64,000 nucleotides of DNA from Vespa crabro (GCF_910589235.1 NC_060967.1:4317938-4381937), one strand, 5' to 3'. Positions 42,128 through 56,037 are shown, counted from the stretch's first letter. A program made the numbers and translations. Notes: generated by a model from the sequence alone, not told the origin.

Positions 42128-45100
42128 AGAAGGAATTATTTCAATGTTTTCACGATTTTATCTCCGCATATATAGAAATTCGCATGTGTCGATCAGGTTT
42201 TTCGATAAATTTCATGTTAATACTCGTATTTTCTCATAGTCACAGTTATATTATTGTTATATTCTTTATTCTGCGTCGACAGAATATGAAATAATTGAAA
42301 TTGAATGAGATTTCAACCTTTCGCTTTTCGACGATACGACTATTTGTGCGAAAAATAGTATATAAGATATGGAACAATGTTCAAACGTCGTATCCAAGGT
42401 AAAATAGATGTTTGGTCTCCTGAAAGACTATGTCCGAATCGTTTGGTAACATTTTTCAAACTGTAGAAGGAATTATTTCAATGTTTTCACGATTTTATCT
42501 CCGCATATAGAGAAATTCGCATGTGTCGATCAGGTTTTTCGATAAATTTCATGTTAATACTCGTATTTTCTCATAGTCACAGTTATATTATTGTTATATT
42601 CTTTATTCTGCGTCGACAGAATATGAAATAATTGAAATTGAATGAGATTTCAACCTTTCGCTTTTCGACGATACGACTATTTGTGCGAAAAATAGTATAT
42701 AAGATATGGAACAATGTTCAAACGTCGTATCCAAGGTAAAATAGATGTTTGGTCTCCTGAAAGACTATGTCCGAATCGTTTGGTAACATTTTTCAAACTG
42801 TAGAAGGAATTATTTCAATGTTTTCACGATTTTATCTCCGCATATAGAGAAATTCGCATGTGTCGATCAGGTTTTTCGATAAATTTCATGTTAATACTCG
42901 TATTTACTCATAGTCACAGTTATATTATTGTTATATTCTTTATTCTGCGTCGACAGAATATGAAATAATTGAAATTGAATGAGATTTCAACCTTTCGCTT
43001 TTCGACGATACGACTATTTGTGCGAAAAATAGTATATAAGATATGGAACAATGTTCAAACGTCGTATCCAAGGTAAAATAGATGTTTGGTCTCCTGAAAG
43101 ACTATGTCCGAATCGTTTGGTAACATTTTTCAAACTGTAGAAGGAATTATTTCAATGTTTTCACGATTTTATCTCCGCATATAGAGAAATTCGCATGTGT
43201 CGATCAGGTTTTTCGATAAATTTCATGTTAATACTCGTATTTACTCATAGTCACAGTTATATTATTGTTATATTCTTTATTCTGCGTCGACAGAATATGA
43301 AATAATTGAAATTGAATGAGATTTCAACCTTTCGCTTTTCGACGATACGACTATTTGTGCGAAAAATAGTATATAAGATATGGAACAATGTTCAAACGTC
43401 GTATCCAAGGTAAAATAGATGTTTGGTCTCCTGAAAGACTATGTCCGAATCGTTTGGTAACATTTTTCAAACTGTAGAAGGAATTATTTCAATGTTTTCA
43501 CGATTTTATCTCCGCATATAGAGAAATTCGCATGTGTCGATCAGGTTTTTCGATAAATTTCATGTTAATACTCGTATTTACTCATAGTCACAGTTATATT
43601 ATTGTTATATTCTTTATTCTGCGTCGACAGAATATGAAATAATTGAAATTGAATGAGATTTCAACCTTTCGCTTTTCGACGATACGACTATTTGTGCGAA
43701 AAATAGTATATAAGATATGGAACAATGTTCAAACGTCGTATCCAAGGTAAAATAGATGTTTGGTCTCCTGAAAGACTATGTCCGAATCGTTTGGTAACAT
43801 TTTTCAAACTGTAGAAGGAATTATTTCAATGTTTTCACGATTTTATCTCCGCATATAGAGAAATTCGCATGTGTCGATCAGGTTTTTCGATAAATTTCAT
43901 GTTAATACTCGTATTTACTCATAGTCACAGTTATATTATTGTTATATTCTTTATTCTGCGTCGACAGAATATGAAATAATTGAAATTGAATGAGATTTCA
44001 ACCTTTCGCTTTTCGACGATACGACTATTTGTGCGAAAAATAGTATATAAGATATGGAACAATGTTCAAACGTCGTATCCAAGGTAAAATAGATGTTTGG
44101 TCTCCTGAAAGACTATGTCCGAATCGTTTGGTAACATTTTTCAAACTGTAGAAGGAATTATTTCAATGTTTTCACGATTTTATCTCCGCATATAGAGAAA
44201 TTCGCATGTGTCGATCAGGTTTTTCGATAAATTTCATGTTAATACTCGTATTTTCTCATAGTCACAGTTATATTATTGTTATATTCTTTATTCTGCGTCG
44301 ACAGAATATGAAATAATTGAAATTGAATGAGATTTCAACCTTTCGCTTTTCGACGATACGACTATTTGTGCGAAAAATAGTATATAAGATATGGAACAAT
44401 GTTCAAACGTCGTATCCAAGGTAAAATAGATGTTTGGTCTCCTGAAAGACTATGTCCGAATCGTTTGGTAACATTTTTCAAACTGTAGAAGGAATTATTT
44501 CAATGTTTTCACGATTTTATCTCCGCATATAGCGAAATTCGCATGTGTCGATCATGTTTTTCGATAAATTTCATGTTAATACTCGTATTTTCTCATAGTC
44601 ACAGTTATATTATTGTTATATTCTTTATTCTGCGTCGACAGAATATGAAATAATTGAAATTGAATGAGATTTCAACCTTTCGCTTTTCGACGATACGACT
44701 ATTTGTGCGAAAAATAGTATATAAGATATGGAACAATGTTCAAACGTCGTATCCAAGGTAAAATAGATGTTTGGTCTCCTGAAAGACTATGTCCGAATCG
44801 TTTGGTAACATTTTTCAAACTGTAGAAGGAATTATTTCAATGTTTTCACGATTTTATCTCCGCATATAGAGAAATTCGCATGTGTCGATCAGGTTTTTCG
44901 ATAAATTTCATGTTAATACTCGTATTTACTCATAGTCACAGTTATATTATTGTTATATTCTTTATTCTGCGTCGACAGAATATGAAATAATTGAAATTGA
45001 ATGAGATTTCAACCTTTCGCTTTTCGACGATACGACTATTTGTGCGAAAAATAGTATATAAGATATGGAACAATGTTCAAACGTCGTATCCAAGGTGAAA

Positions 45101-47841
45101 TAGATGTTTGGTCTCCTGAAAGACTATGTCCGAATCGTTTGGTAACATTTTTCAAACTGTAGAAGGAATTATTTCAATGTTTTCACGATTTTATCTCCGC
45201 ATATATAGAAATTCGCATGTGTCGATCAGGTTTTTCGATAAATTTCATGTTAATACTCGTATTTACTCATAGTCACAGTTATATTATTGTTATATTCTTT
45301 ATTCTGCGTCGACAGAATATGAAATAATTGAAATTGAATGAGATTTCAACCTTTCGCTTTTCGACGATACGACTATTTGTGCGAAAAATAGTATATAAGA
45401 TATGGAACAATGTTCAAACGTCGTATCCAAGGTAAAATAGATGTTTGGTCTCCTGAAAGACTATGTCCGAATCGATTGGTAACATTTTTCAAACTGTAGA
45501 AGGAATTATTTCAATGTTTTCACGATTTTATCTCCGCATATAGAGAAATTCGCATGTGTCGATCAGGTTTTTCGATAAATTTCATGTTAATACTCGTATT
45601 TACTCATAGTCACAGTTATATTATGGTTATATACTTTATTCTGCGTCGACAGAATATAAATAATTGAAATTGAATGAGATTTCAACCTTTCGCTTTTCGA
45701 CGATACGACTATTTGTGCGAAAAATAGTATATAAGATATGGAACAATGTTCAAACGTCGTATCCAAGGTAAAATAGATGTTTGGTCTCCTGAAAGACTAT
45801 GTCCGAATCGTTTGGTAACATTTTTCAAACTGTAGAAGGAATTATTTCAATGTTTTCACGATTTTATCTCCGCATATAGCGAAATTCGCATGTGTCGATC
45901 AGGTTTTTCGATAAATTTCATGTTAATACTCGTATTTTCTAATAGTCACAGTTATATTATTGTTATATTCTTTATTCTGCGTCGACAGAATATAACATAA
46001 TTGAAATTGAATGAGATTTCAACCTTTCGCTTTTCGACGATACGACTATTTGTGCGAAAAATAGTATATAAGATATGGAACAATGTTCAAACGTCGTATC
46101 CAAGGTAAAATAGATGTTTGGTCTCCTGAAAGACTATGTCCGAATCGTTGGTAACATTTTTCAAACTGTAGAAGGAATTATTTCAATGTTTTCACGATTT
46201 TATCTCCGCATATAGAGAAATTCGCATGTGTCGATCAGGTTTTTCGATAAATTTCATGTTAATACTCGTATTTACTCATAGTCACAGTTATATTATTGTT
46301 ATATTCTTTATTCTGCGTCGACAGAATATGAAATAATTGAAATTGAATGAGATTTCAACCTTTCGCTTTTCGACGATACGACTATTTGTGCGAAAAATAG
46401 TATATAAGATATGGAACAATGTTCAAACGTCGTATCCAAGGTAAAATAGATGTTTGGTCTCCTGAAAGACTATGTCCGAATCGTTTGGTAACATTTTTCA
46501 AACTGTAGAAGGAATTATTTCAATGTTTTCACGATTTTATCTCCGCATATAGAGAAATTCGCATGTGTCGATCAGGTTTTTCGATAAATTTCATGTTAAT
46601 ACTCGTATTTACTCATAGTCACAGTTATATTATTGTTATATTCTTTATTCTGCGTCGACAGAATATGAAATAATTGAAATTGAATGAGATTTCAACCTTT
46701 CGCTTTTCGACGATACGACTATTTGTGCGAAAAATAGTATATAAGATATGGAACAATGTTCAAACGTCGTATCCAAGGTAAAATAGATGTTTGGTCTCCT
46801 GAAAGACTATGTCCGAATCGTTTGGTAACATTTTTCAAACTGTAGAAGGAATTATTTCAATGTTTTCACGATTTTATCTCCGCATATAGAGAAATTCGCA
46901 TGTGTCGATCAGGTTTTTCGATAAATTTCATGTTAATACTCGTATTTACACATAGTCACAGTTATATTATTGTTATATTCTTTATTCTGCGTCGACAGAA
47001 TATGAAATAATTGAAATTGAATGAGATTTCAACCTTTCGCTTTTCGACGATACGACTATTTGTGCGAAAAATAGTATATAAGATATGGAACAATGTTCAA
47101 ACGTCGTATCCAAGGTAAAATAGATGTTTGGTCTCCTGAAAGACTATGTCCGAATCGTTTGGTAACATTTTTCAAACTGTAGAAGGAATTATTTCAATGT
47201 TTTCACGATTTTATCTCCGCATATAGAGAAATTCGCATGTGTCGATCAGGTTTTTCGATAAATTTCATGTTAATACTCGTATTTACTCATAGTCACAGTT
47301 ATATTATTGTTATATTCTTTATTCTGCGTCGACAGAATATGAAATAATTGAAATTGAATGAGATTTCAACCTTTCGCTTTTCGACGATACGACTATTTGT
47401 GCGAAAAATAGTATATAAGATATGGAACAATGTTCAAACGTCGTATCCAAGGTAAAATAGATGTTTGGTCTCCTGAAAGACTATGTCCGAATCGTTTGGT
47501 AACATTTTTCAAACTGTAGAAGGAATTATTTCAATGTTTTCACGATTTTATCTCCGCATATAGAGAAATTCGCATGTGTCGATCAGGTTTTTCGATAAAT
47601 TTCATGTTAATATTCGTATTTTCTAATAGTCACAGTTATATTATTGTTATATTCTTTATTCTGCGTCGATAGAATATAACATAATTGAAATTGAATGAGA
47701 TTTCAACCTTTCGCTTTTCGACGATACGACTATTTGTGCGAAAAATAGTATATAAGATATGGAACAATGTTCAAACGTCGTATCCAAGGTAAAATAGATG
47801 TTTGGTCTCCTGAAAGACTATGTCCGAATCGTTTGGTAACA
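42128..47841 (+). repeat. Homogeneous type A block, ~17 units
   Basis: No type B unit is present in this stretch, although B units make up about a quarter of the units before it. Several consecutive units (about 42802-44200) are identical or nearly so by eye. The last unit, 47518-47841, carries the linked rare set AATATTCG, CGATAGAATATAAC. This suggests a recent local amplification. Confidence 0.85.
45498..46169 (+). repeat. Two adjacent 336-bp units
   Basis: The first (45498-45833) carries TTATGG, ATATACTTT and a one-A deletion, shared with unit 30331-30666. The second (45834-46169) has CGAATCGTTGGTAAC, one T short of the usual CGTTTGG, near 46149, and also the AATATAACATAATT variant. Confidence 0.85.
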
Positions 47842-48341
47842 NNNNNNNNNNNNNNNNNNNNNNNNNNNNNNNNNNNNNNNNNNNNNNNNNNNNNNNNNNN
47901 NNNNNNNNNNNNNNNNNNNNNNNNNNNNNNNNNNNNNNNNNNNNNNNNNNNNNNNNNNNNNNNNNNNNNNNNNNNNNNNNNNNNNNNNNNNNNNNNNNNN
48001 NNNNNNNNNNNNNNNNNNNNNNNNNNNNNNNNNNNNNNNNNNNNNNNNNNNNNNNNNNNNNNNNNNNNNNNNNNNNNNNNNNNNNNNNNNNNNNNNNNNN
48101 NNNNNNNNNNNNNNNNNNNNNNNNNNNNNNNNNNNNNNNNNNNNNNNNNNNNNNNNNNNNNNNNNNNNNNNNNNNNNNNNNNNNNNNNNNNNNNNNNNNN
48201 NNNNNNNNNNNNNNNNNNNNNNNNNNNNNNNNNNNNNNNNNNNNNNNNNNNNNNNNNNNNNNNNNNNNNNNNNNNNNNNNNNNNNNNNNNNNNNNNNNNN
48301 NNNNNNNNNNNNNNNNNNNNNNNNNNNNNNNNNNNNNNNNN
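47842..48341. other. Assembly gap, 500 N, at the orientation switch
   Basis: Exactly 500 N. Left flank is forward satellite ending GTTTGGTAACA; right flank is reverse-complement satellite beginning ATTTTACCTTGG. The round number indicates a placeholder of unknown true length. Confidence 0.97.
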
Positions 48342-51300
48342 ATTTTACCTTGGATACGACGTTTGAACATTGTTCCATATCTTATATACTATTTTTCGCA
48401 CAAATAGTCGTATCGTCGAAAAGCGAAAGGTTGAAATCTCATTCAATTTCAATTATTTCATATTCTGTCGACGCAGAATAAAGAATATAACAATAATATA
48501 ACTGTGACTATGAGAAAATACGAGTATTAACATGAAATTTATCGAAAAACCTGATCGACACATGCGAATTTCGCTATATCCGGTGATAAAATCGTGAAAA
48601 CATTGAAATAATTCCTTCTACAGTTTGAAAAATGTTACCAATCGATTCGGACATAGTCTTTCAGGAGACCAAACATCTATTTTACCTTGGATACGACGTT
48701 TGAACATTGTTTCATATCGTTTAGACGATTTTTCGCACAAATAGACGTATCGTCGAAAAACGAAAGGTTGAAATCTCATTCAATTTCAATTATGTTATAT
48801 TCTATCGACGCAGAATAAAGAATATAACAATAATATAACTGTGACTATTAGAAAATACGAATATTAACATGAAATTTATCGAAAAACCTGATCGACACAT
48901 GCGAATTTCGCTATATGCGGAGATAAAATCGTGAAAACATTGAAATAATTCCTTCTACAGTTTGAAAAATGTTACCAATCGATTCGGACATGGTCTTTCA
49001 GGAGACCAAACATCTATTTTACCTTGGATACGACGTTTGAACATTGTTCCATATCTTATATACTATTTTTCGCACAAATAGTCGTATCGTCGAAAAGCGA
49101 AAGGTTGAAATCTCATTCAATTTCAATTATTTCATATTCTGTCGACGCAGAATAAAGAATATAACAATAATATAACTGTGACTATGAGAAAATACGAGTA
49201 TTAACATGAAATTTATCGAAAAACCTGATCGACACATGCGAATTTCTCTATATGCGGAGATAAAATCGTGAAAACATTGAAATAATTCCTTCTACAGTTT
49301 GAAAAATGTTACCAAACGATTCGGACATAGTCTTTCAGGAGACCAAACATCTATTTTACCTTGGATACGACGTTTGAACATTGTTCCATATCTTATATAC
49401 TATTTTTCGCACAAATAGTCGTATCGTCGAAAAACGAAAGGTTGAAATCTCATTCAATTTCAATTATGTTATATTCTATCGACGCAGAATAAAGAATATA
49501 ACAATAATATAACTGTGACTATTAGAAAATACGAATATTAACATGAAATTTATCGAAAAACATGATCGACACATGCGAATTTCGCTATATGCGGAGATAA
49601 AATCGTGAAAACATTGAAATAATTCCTTCTACAGTTTGAAAAATGTTACCAATCGATTCGGACATGGTCTTTCAGGAGACCAAACATCTATTTTACCTTG
49701 AACACGACGTTTGAACATTGTTTCATATCGTTTAGACGATTTTTCGCACAAATAGTCGTATCGTCGAAAAACGAAAGGTTGAAATCTCATTCAATTTCAA
49801 TTATGTTATATTCTGTCGACGCAGAATAAAGAATATAACAATAATATAACTGTGACTATTAGAAAATACGAGTATTAACATGAAATTTATCGAAAAACCT
49901 GATCGACACATGCGAATTTCGCTATATGCGGAGATAAAATCGTGAAAACATTGAAATAATTCCTTCTACAGTTTGAAAAATGTTACCAATCGATTCGGAC
50001 ATTGTCTTTCAGGAGACCAAACATCTATTTTACCTTGGATACGACGTTTGAACATTGTTCCATATCTTATATACTATTTTTCGCACAAATAGTCGTATCG
50101 TCGAAAAACGAAAGGTTGAAATCTCATTCAATTTCAATTATTTCATATTCTGTCGACGCAGAATAAAGAATATAACAATAATATAACTGTGACTATGAGA
50201 AAATACGAGTATTAACATGAAATTTATCGAAAAACCTGATCGACACATGCGAATTTCTCTATATGCGGAGATAAAATCGTGAAAACATTGAAATAATTCC
50301 TTCTACAGTTTGAAAAATGTTACCAAACGATTCGGACATAGTCTTTCAGGAGACCAAACATCTATTTTACCTTGGATACGACGTTTGAACATTGTTCCAT
50401 ATCTTATATACTATTTTTCGCACAAATAGTCGTATCGTCGAAAAGCGAAAGGTTGAAATCTCATTCAATTTCAATTATTTCATATTCTGTCGACGCAGAA
50501 TAAAGAATATAACAATAATATAACTGTGACTATGAGTAAATACGAGTATTAACATGAAATTTATCGAAAAACCTGATCGACACATGCGAATTTCTCTATA
50601 TGCGGAGATAAAATCGTGAAAACATTGAAATAATTCCTTCTACAGTTTGAAAAATGTTACCAAACGATTCGGACATAGTCTTTCAGGAGACCAAACATCT
50701 ATTTTACCTTGGATACGACGTTTGAACATTGTTCCATATCTTATATACTATTTTTCGCACAAATAGTCGTATCGTCGAAAAGCGAAAGGTTGAAATCTCA
50801 TTCAATTTCAATTATTTCATATTCTGTCGACGCAGAATAAAGAATATAACAATAATATAACTGTGACTATTAGAAAATACGAGTATTAACATGAAATTTA
50901 TCGAAAAACCTGATCGACACATGCGAATTTCTCTATATGCGGAGATAAAATCGTGAAAACATTGAAATAATTCCTTCTACAGTTTGAAAAATGTTACCAA
51001 ACGATTCGGACATAGTCTTTCAGGAGACCAAACATCTATTTTACCTTGGATACGACGTTTGAACATTGTTCCATATCTTATATACTATTTTTCGCACAAA
51101 TAGTCGTATCGTCGAAAAGCGAAAGGTTGAAATCTCATTCAATTTCAATTATTTCATATTCTGTCGACGCAGAATAAAGAATATAACAATAATATAACTG
51201 TGACTATGAGAAAATACGAGTATTAACATGAAATTTATCGAAAAACCTGATCGACACATGCGAATTTCTCTATATGCGGAGATAAAATCGTGAAAACATT

Positions 51301-51990
51301 GAAATAATTCCTTCTACAGTTTGAAAAATGTTACCAAACGATTCGGACATAGTCTTTCAGGAGACCAAACATCTATTTTACCTTGGATACGACGTTTGAA
51401 CATTGTTCCATATCTTATATACTATTTTTCGCACAAATAGTCGTATCGTCGAAAAGCGAAAGGTTGAAATCTCATTCAATTTCAATTATTTCATATTCTG
51501 TCGACGCAGAATAAAGAATATAACAATAATATAACTGTGACTATTAGAAAATACGAGTATTAACATGAAATTTATCGAAAAACCTGATCGACACATGCGA
51601 ATTTCGCTATATGCGGAGATAAAATCGTGAAAACATTGAAATAATTCCTTCTACAGTTTGAAAAATGTTACCAAACGATTCGGACATAGTCTTTCAGGAG
51701 ACCAAACATCTATTTTACCTTGGATACGACGTTTGAACATTGTTCCATATCTTATATACTATTTTTCGCACAAATAGTCGTATCGTCGAAAAACGATAGG
51801 TTGAAATCTCATTCAATTTCAATTATTTCATATTCTGTCGAAGCAGAATAAAGAATATAACAAAGATATAACTGTGACTATGAGAAAATACGAGTATTAA
51901 CATGAAATTTATCGAAAAAACCTGATCGACACAAGCGAATTTCGCTTTATGCGGAGATAAAATCGTGAAAACATTGAAATAATTCCTTCT
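48342..51990 (-). repeat. Reverse-oriented type A-like block, ~11 units
   Basis: Here the unit ends are marked by TTCCTTCT at 48619, 48956, 49293 and onward at 337 bp, the reverse complement of the forward start. One insertion (CGAAAAAACCTG near 51915) is the only length change. The block includes rare variants: CCGGTGAT at 48580, CGTTTAGACG at about 48718 and 49720, and ATTATGTTATATTC with ATTAGAAAATACG at about 48790-48860 and 49465-49530. The final unit (51654-51990) has E/F-like middle markers (AACGATAGG, CGAAGCAG, ACAAAGATAT) and an A-like end. Confidence 0.93.
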
Positions 51991-53001
51991 ACAGTTTGAA
52001 AAATGTTACCAATCGATTCGGACATTGTCTTTCAGGAGATTAACACTCTCTTTTACCTTTGATTCGACGTTTAAATCTTGTCTCATAACGTATAGACGAT
52101 TTTTCGCACAATTAGGCGTATCGTCGAAAAACGAAAGGTTGAAATCTCACTCAATTTCAATTATTTCATATTCTGTCGACGCAGAATAAAGAATATAACA
52201 ATAATATAACTGTGACTATGAGAAAATACGAGTATTAACTTGAAATTTATCGAAAAACCTGATCGACACAAGCGAATTTATATTTATGCGGGTTTAAATT
52301 CCTGATAATATTGAAATAATTCCATCTACAGTTTGAAAAATGTTACCAATCGATTCGGTCATTGTCTTTCAGGAGACCAAACATCTATTTTACCTTGAAC
52401 ACGACGTTTGAACATTGTTTCATATCGTATATACTATTTTTCGCACAAATAGTCGTATCGTCGAAAAACGATAGGTTGAAATCTCATTCAATTTCAATTA
52501 TTTCATATTCTGTCGAAGCAGAATAAAGAATATAACAAAGATATAACTGTGACTATGAGTAAATACGAGTATTAACATGAAATTTATCGAAAAACCTGAT
52601 CGACACATGCGAATTTCGCTATATGCGGAGATAAAATCGTGAAAACATTGAAATAATTCCTTCTACAGTTTGAAAAATGTTACCAATCGATTCGGACATG
52701 GTCTTTCAGGAGACCAAACATCTATTTTACCTTGGATACGACGTTTGAACATTGTTCCATATCTTATATACTATTTTTCGCACAAATAGTCGTATCGTCG
52801 AAAAACGATAGGTTGAAATCTCATTCAATTTCAATTATTTCATATTCTGTCGAAGCAGAATAAAGAATATAACAATAATATAACTGTGACTATGAGAAAA
52901 TACGAGTATTAACATGAAATTTATCGAAAAACCTGATCGACACAAGCGAATTTCGCTTTATGCGGAGATAAATTCCAGATAACATTGAAATAATTCCTTC
53001 T
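51991..53001 (-). repeat. HOR copy 1 (D 51991-52327, E 52328-52664, F 52665-53001)
   Basis: 1011 bp. D has CTCACTCAATTT (otherwise only in copy 8) and the tail GAATTTATATTTATG. E has GAGTAAATACG. F ends GCGGAGATAAATTCCAG, a form seen only here. Confidence 0.9.
52036..52120 (-). repeat. Divergent ~85-bp box of the D unit (first of nine)
   Basis: From GAGATTAACACTCTC to AATTAGGCG the D unit differs from the aligned type A sequence at about 19 of 83 sites by eye, while flanking parts of the same unit are close to consensus. The box removes the TATATAAG match and the GAACAATGTTC palindrome. Equivalent boxes start near 53047, 54058, 55071, 56083, 57094, 58106, 59119 and 60131. Hairpins 1 and 2 lie outside it and are kept. 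Confidence 0.85.
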
Positions 53002-54012
53002 ACAGTTTGAAAAATGTTACCAATCGATTCGGACATTGTCTTTCAGGAGATTAACACTCTCTTTTACCTTTGATTCGACGTTTAAATCTTGTCTCATAAC
53101 GTATAGACGATTTTTCGCACAATTAGGCGTATCGTCGAAAAACGAAAGGTTGAAATCTCATTCAATTTCAATTATTTCATATTCTGTCGACGCAGAATAA
53201 AGAATATAACAATAATATAACTGTGACTATGAGAAAATACGAGTATTAACTTGAAATTTATCGAAAAACCTGATCGACACAAGCGAATTTATCTTTATGC
53301 GGGTTTAAATTCCTGATAATATTGAAATAATTCCATCTACAGTTTGAAAAATGTTACCAATCGATTCGGTCATTGTCTTTCAGGAGACCAAACATCTATT
53401 TTACCTTGAACACGACGTTTGAACATTGTTTCATATCGTATATACTATTTTTCGCACAAATAGTCGTATCGTCGAAAAACGATAGGTTGAAATCTCATTC
53501 AATTTCAATTATTTCATATTCTGTCGAAGCAGAATAAAGAATATAACAAAGATATAACTGTGACTATGAGAAAATACGAGTATTAACATGAAATTTATCG
53601 AAAAACCTGATCGACACATGCGAATTTCGCTATATGCGGAGATAAAATCGTGAAAACATTGAAATAATTCCTTCTACAGTTTGAAAAATGTTACCAATCG
53701 ATTCGGACATGGTCTTTCAGGAGACCAAACATCTATTTTACCTTGGATACGACGTTTGAACATTGTTCCATATCGTATATACTATTTTTCGCACAAATAG
53801 TCGTATCGTCGAAAAACGATAGGTTGAAATCTCATTCAATTTCAATTATTTCATATTCTGTCGAAGCAGAATAAAGAATATAACAAAGATATAACTGTGA
53901 CTATGAGAAAATACGAGTATTAACATGAAATTTATCGAAAAACCTGATCGACACAAGCGAATTTCGCTTTATGCGGAGATAAAATCCTGATAACATTGAA
54001 ATAATTCCTTCT
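53002..54012 (-). repeat. HOR copy 2
   Basis: 1011 bp. D tail GAATTTATCTTTATG. E has GAGAAAATACG. F has CATATCGTATATAC, so F lacks the TATATAAG match here, and ends GCGGAGATAAAATCCTG. Confidence 0.9.
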
Positions 54013-55025
54013 ACAGTTTGAAAAATGTTACCAATCGATTCGGACATTGTCTTTCAGGAGATTAACACTCTCTTTTACCTTTGATTCGACGTTTAAATCT
54101 TGTCTCATAACGTATAGACGATTTTTCGCACAATTAGGCGTATCGTCGAAAAACGAAAGGTTGAAATCTCATTCAATTTCAATTATTTCATATTCTGTCG
54201 ACGCAGAATAAAGAATATAACAATAATATAACTGTGACTATGAGAAAATACGAGTATTAACTTGAAATTTATCGAAAAACCTGATCGACACAAGCGAATT
54301 TATATTTATGCGGGTTTAAATTCCTGATAATATTGAAATAATTCCATCTACAGTTTGAAAAAATGTTACCAATCGATTCGGTCATTGTCTTTCAGGAGAC
54401 CAAACATATATTTTACCTTGAACACGACGTTTGAACATTGTTTCATATCGTATATACTATTTTTCGCACAAATAGTCGTATCGTCGAAAAACGATAGGTT
54501 GAAATCTCATTCAATTTCAATTATTTCATATTCTGTCGAAGCAGAATAAAGAATATAACAAAGATATAACTGTGACTATGAGTAAATACGAGTATTAACA
54601 TGAAATTTATCGAAAAACCTGATCGACACATGCGAATTTCTCTATATGCGGAGATAAAATCGTGAAAACATTGAAATAATTCCTTCTACAGTTTGAAAAA
54701 TGTTACCAAACGATTCGGACATAGTCCTTTCAGGAGACCAAACATCTATTTTACCTTGGATACGACGTTTGAACATTGTTCCATATCTTATATACTATTT
54801 TTCGCACAAATAGTCGTATCGTCGAAAAACGATAGGTTGAAATCTCATTCAATTTCAATTATTTCATATTCTGTCGAAGCAGAATAAAGAATATAACAAA
54901 GATATAACTGTGACTATGAGAAAATACGAGTATTAACATGAAATTTATCGAAAAACCTGATCGACACAAGCGAATTTCGCTTTATGCGGGTTTAAAATCC
55001 TGATAACATTGAAATAATTCCTTCT
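54013..55025 (-). repeat. HOR copy 3
   Basis: 1013 bp with two insertions: an extra A in GAAAAAATGTTACC near 54357, and an extra C in TAGTCCTTTCAGG near 54727. D tail is ATATTTATG. E has CATATATTTTACC and GAGTAAATACG. F ends GCGGGTTTAAAATCC. The two insertions open the chance 64-codon frames at 54355 and 54693. Confidence 0.9.
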
Positions 55026-56037
55026 ACAGTTTGAAAAATGTTACCAATCGATTCGGACATTGTCTTTCAGGAGATTAACACTCTCTTTTACCTTTGATTC
55101 GACGTTTAAATCTTGTCTCATAACGTATAGACGATTTTTCGCACAATTAGGCGTATCGTCGAAAAACGAAAGGTTGAAATCTCATTCAATTTCAATTATT
55201 TCATATTCTGTCGACGCAGAATAAAGAATATAACAATAATATAACTGTGACTATGAGAAAATACGAGTATTAACTTGAAATTTATCGAAAAACCTGATCG
55301 ACACAAGCGAATTTATCTTTATGCGGGTTTAAATTCCTGATAATATTGAAATAATTCCATCTACAGTTTGAAAAATGTTACCAATCGATTCGGTCATTGT
55401 CTTTCAGGAGACCAAACATCTATTTTACCTTGAACACGACGTTTGAACATTGTTTCATATCGTATATACTATTTTTCGCACAAATAGTCGTATCGTCGAA
55501 AAACGATAGGTTGAAATCTCATTCAATTTCAATTATTTCATATTCTGTCGAAGCAGAATAAAGAATATAACAAAGATATAACTGTGACTATGAGTAAATA
55601 CGAGTATTAACATGAAATTTATCGAAAAACATGATCGACACATGCGAATTTTCTCTATATGCGGAGATAAAATCGTGAAAACATTGAAATAATTCCTTCT
55701 ACAGTTTGAAAAATGTTACCAAACGATTCGGACATAGTCTTTCAGGAGACCAAACATCTATTTTACCTTGGATACGACGTTTGAACATTGTTCCATATCT
55801 TATATACTATTTTTCGCACAAATAGTCGTATCGTCGAAAAACGATAGGTTGAAATCTCATTCAATTTCAATTATTTCATATTCTGTCGAAGCAGAATAAA
55901 GAATATAACAATAATATAACTGTGACTATGAGAAAATACGAGTATTAACATGAAATTTATCGAAAAACCTGATCGACACAAGCGAATTTCGCTTTATGCG
56001 GAGATAAAATCCTGATAACATTGAAATAATTCCTTCT
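55026..56037 (-). repeat. HOR copy 4
   Basis: 1012 bp with one extra T in GCGAATTTTCTC near 55650. D tail ATCTTTATG. E has AAAACATGATCG. F has AACAATAATATAAC in place of AACAAAGATATAAC and ends GCGGAGATAAAATCC. Confidence 0.9.

Larger units (their letters stand above)
1..47841 (+). repeat. Forward-oriented satellite block, ~142 units
   Basis: There are 141 complete units from 1 to 47517 plus a partial one to 47841. Phase is kept almost perfectly. Only five indels were found: -1 in unit 30331-30666, +2 in 39429-39767, +1 in 41116-41453, -1 in 45498-45833 and -1 in 45834-46169. These sum to zero, and checks of unit starts at 29994, 39429, 41116, 41454 and 47518 agree. Two subfamilies (A common, B at least 32 units) are interspersed without a fixed period. 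Strand is arbitrary and only defines the orientation used in the other entries. Confidence 0.97.

Noticed and set aside
1..47841. CRISPR-like array, because repeats are regular
   Set aside because: The repeat is the whole 337-bp unit with no unique spacers, and the sequence is eukaryotic satellite-like.
1..47841. Fixed higher-order repeat in the forward block
   Set aside because: Spacings between type B units (7, 9, 4, 1, 3, 3, 6, 1, 4, 2, 1, 7 units and so on) show no repeated pattern.
47767..48407. Long open frames spanning the 500-N gap on both strands
   Set aside because: They are made mostly of undetermined residues over N and have no coding content.
54355..54887. 64-aa frames beginning ATGAAAAA-like or in-frame near-ATG in the reversed block
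   Set aside because: They result from single-base insertions in HOR copy 3 and match the ordinary satellite in other frames.
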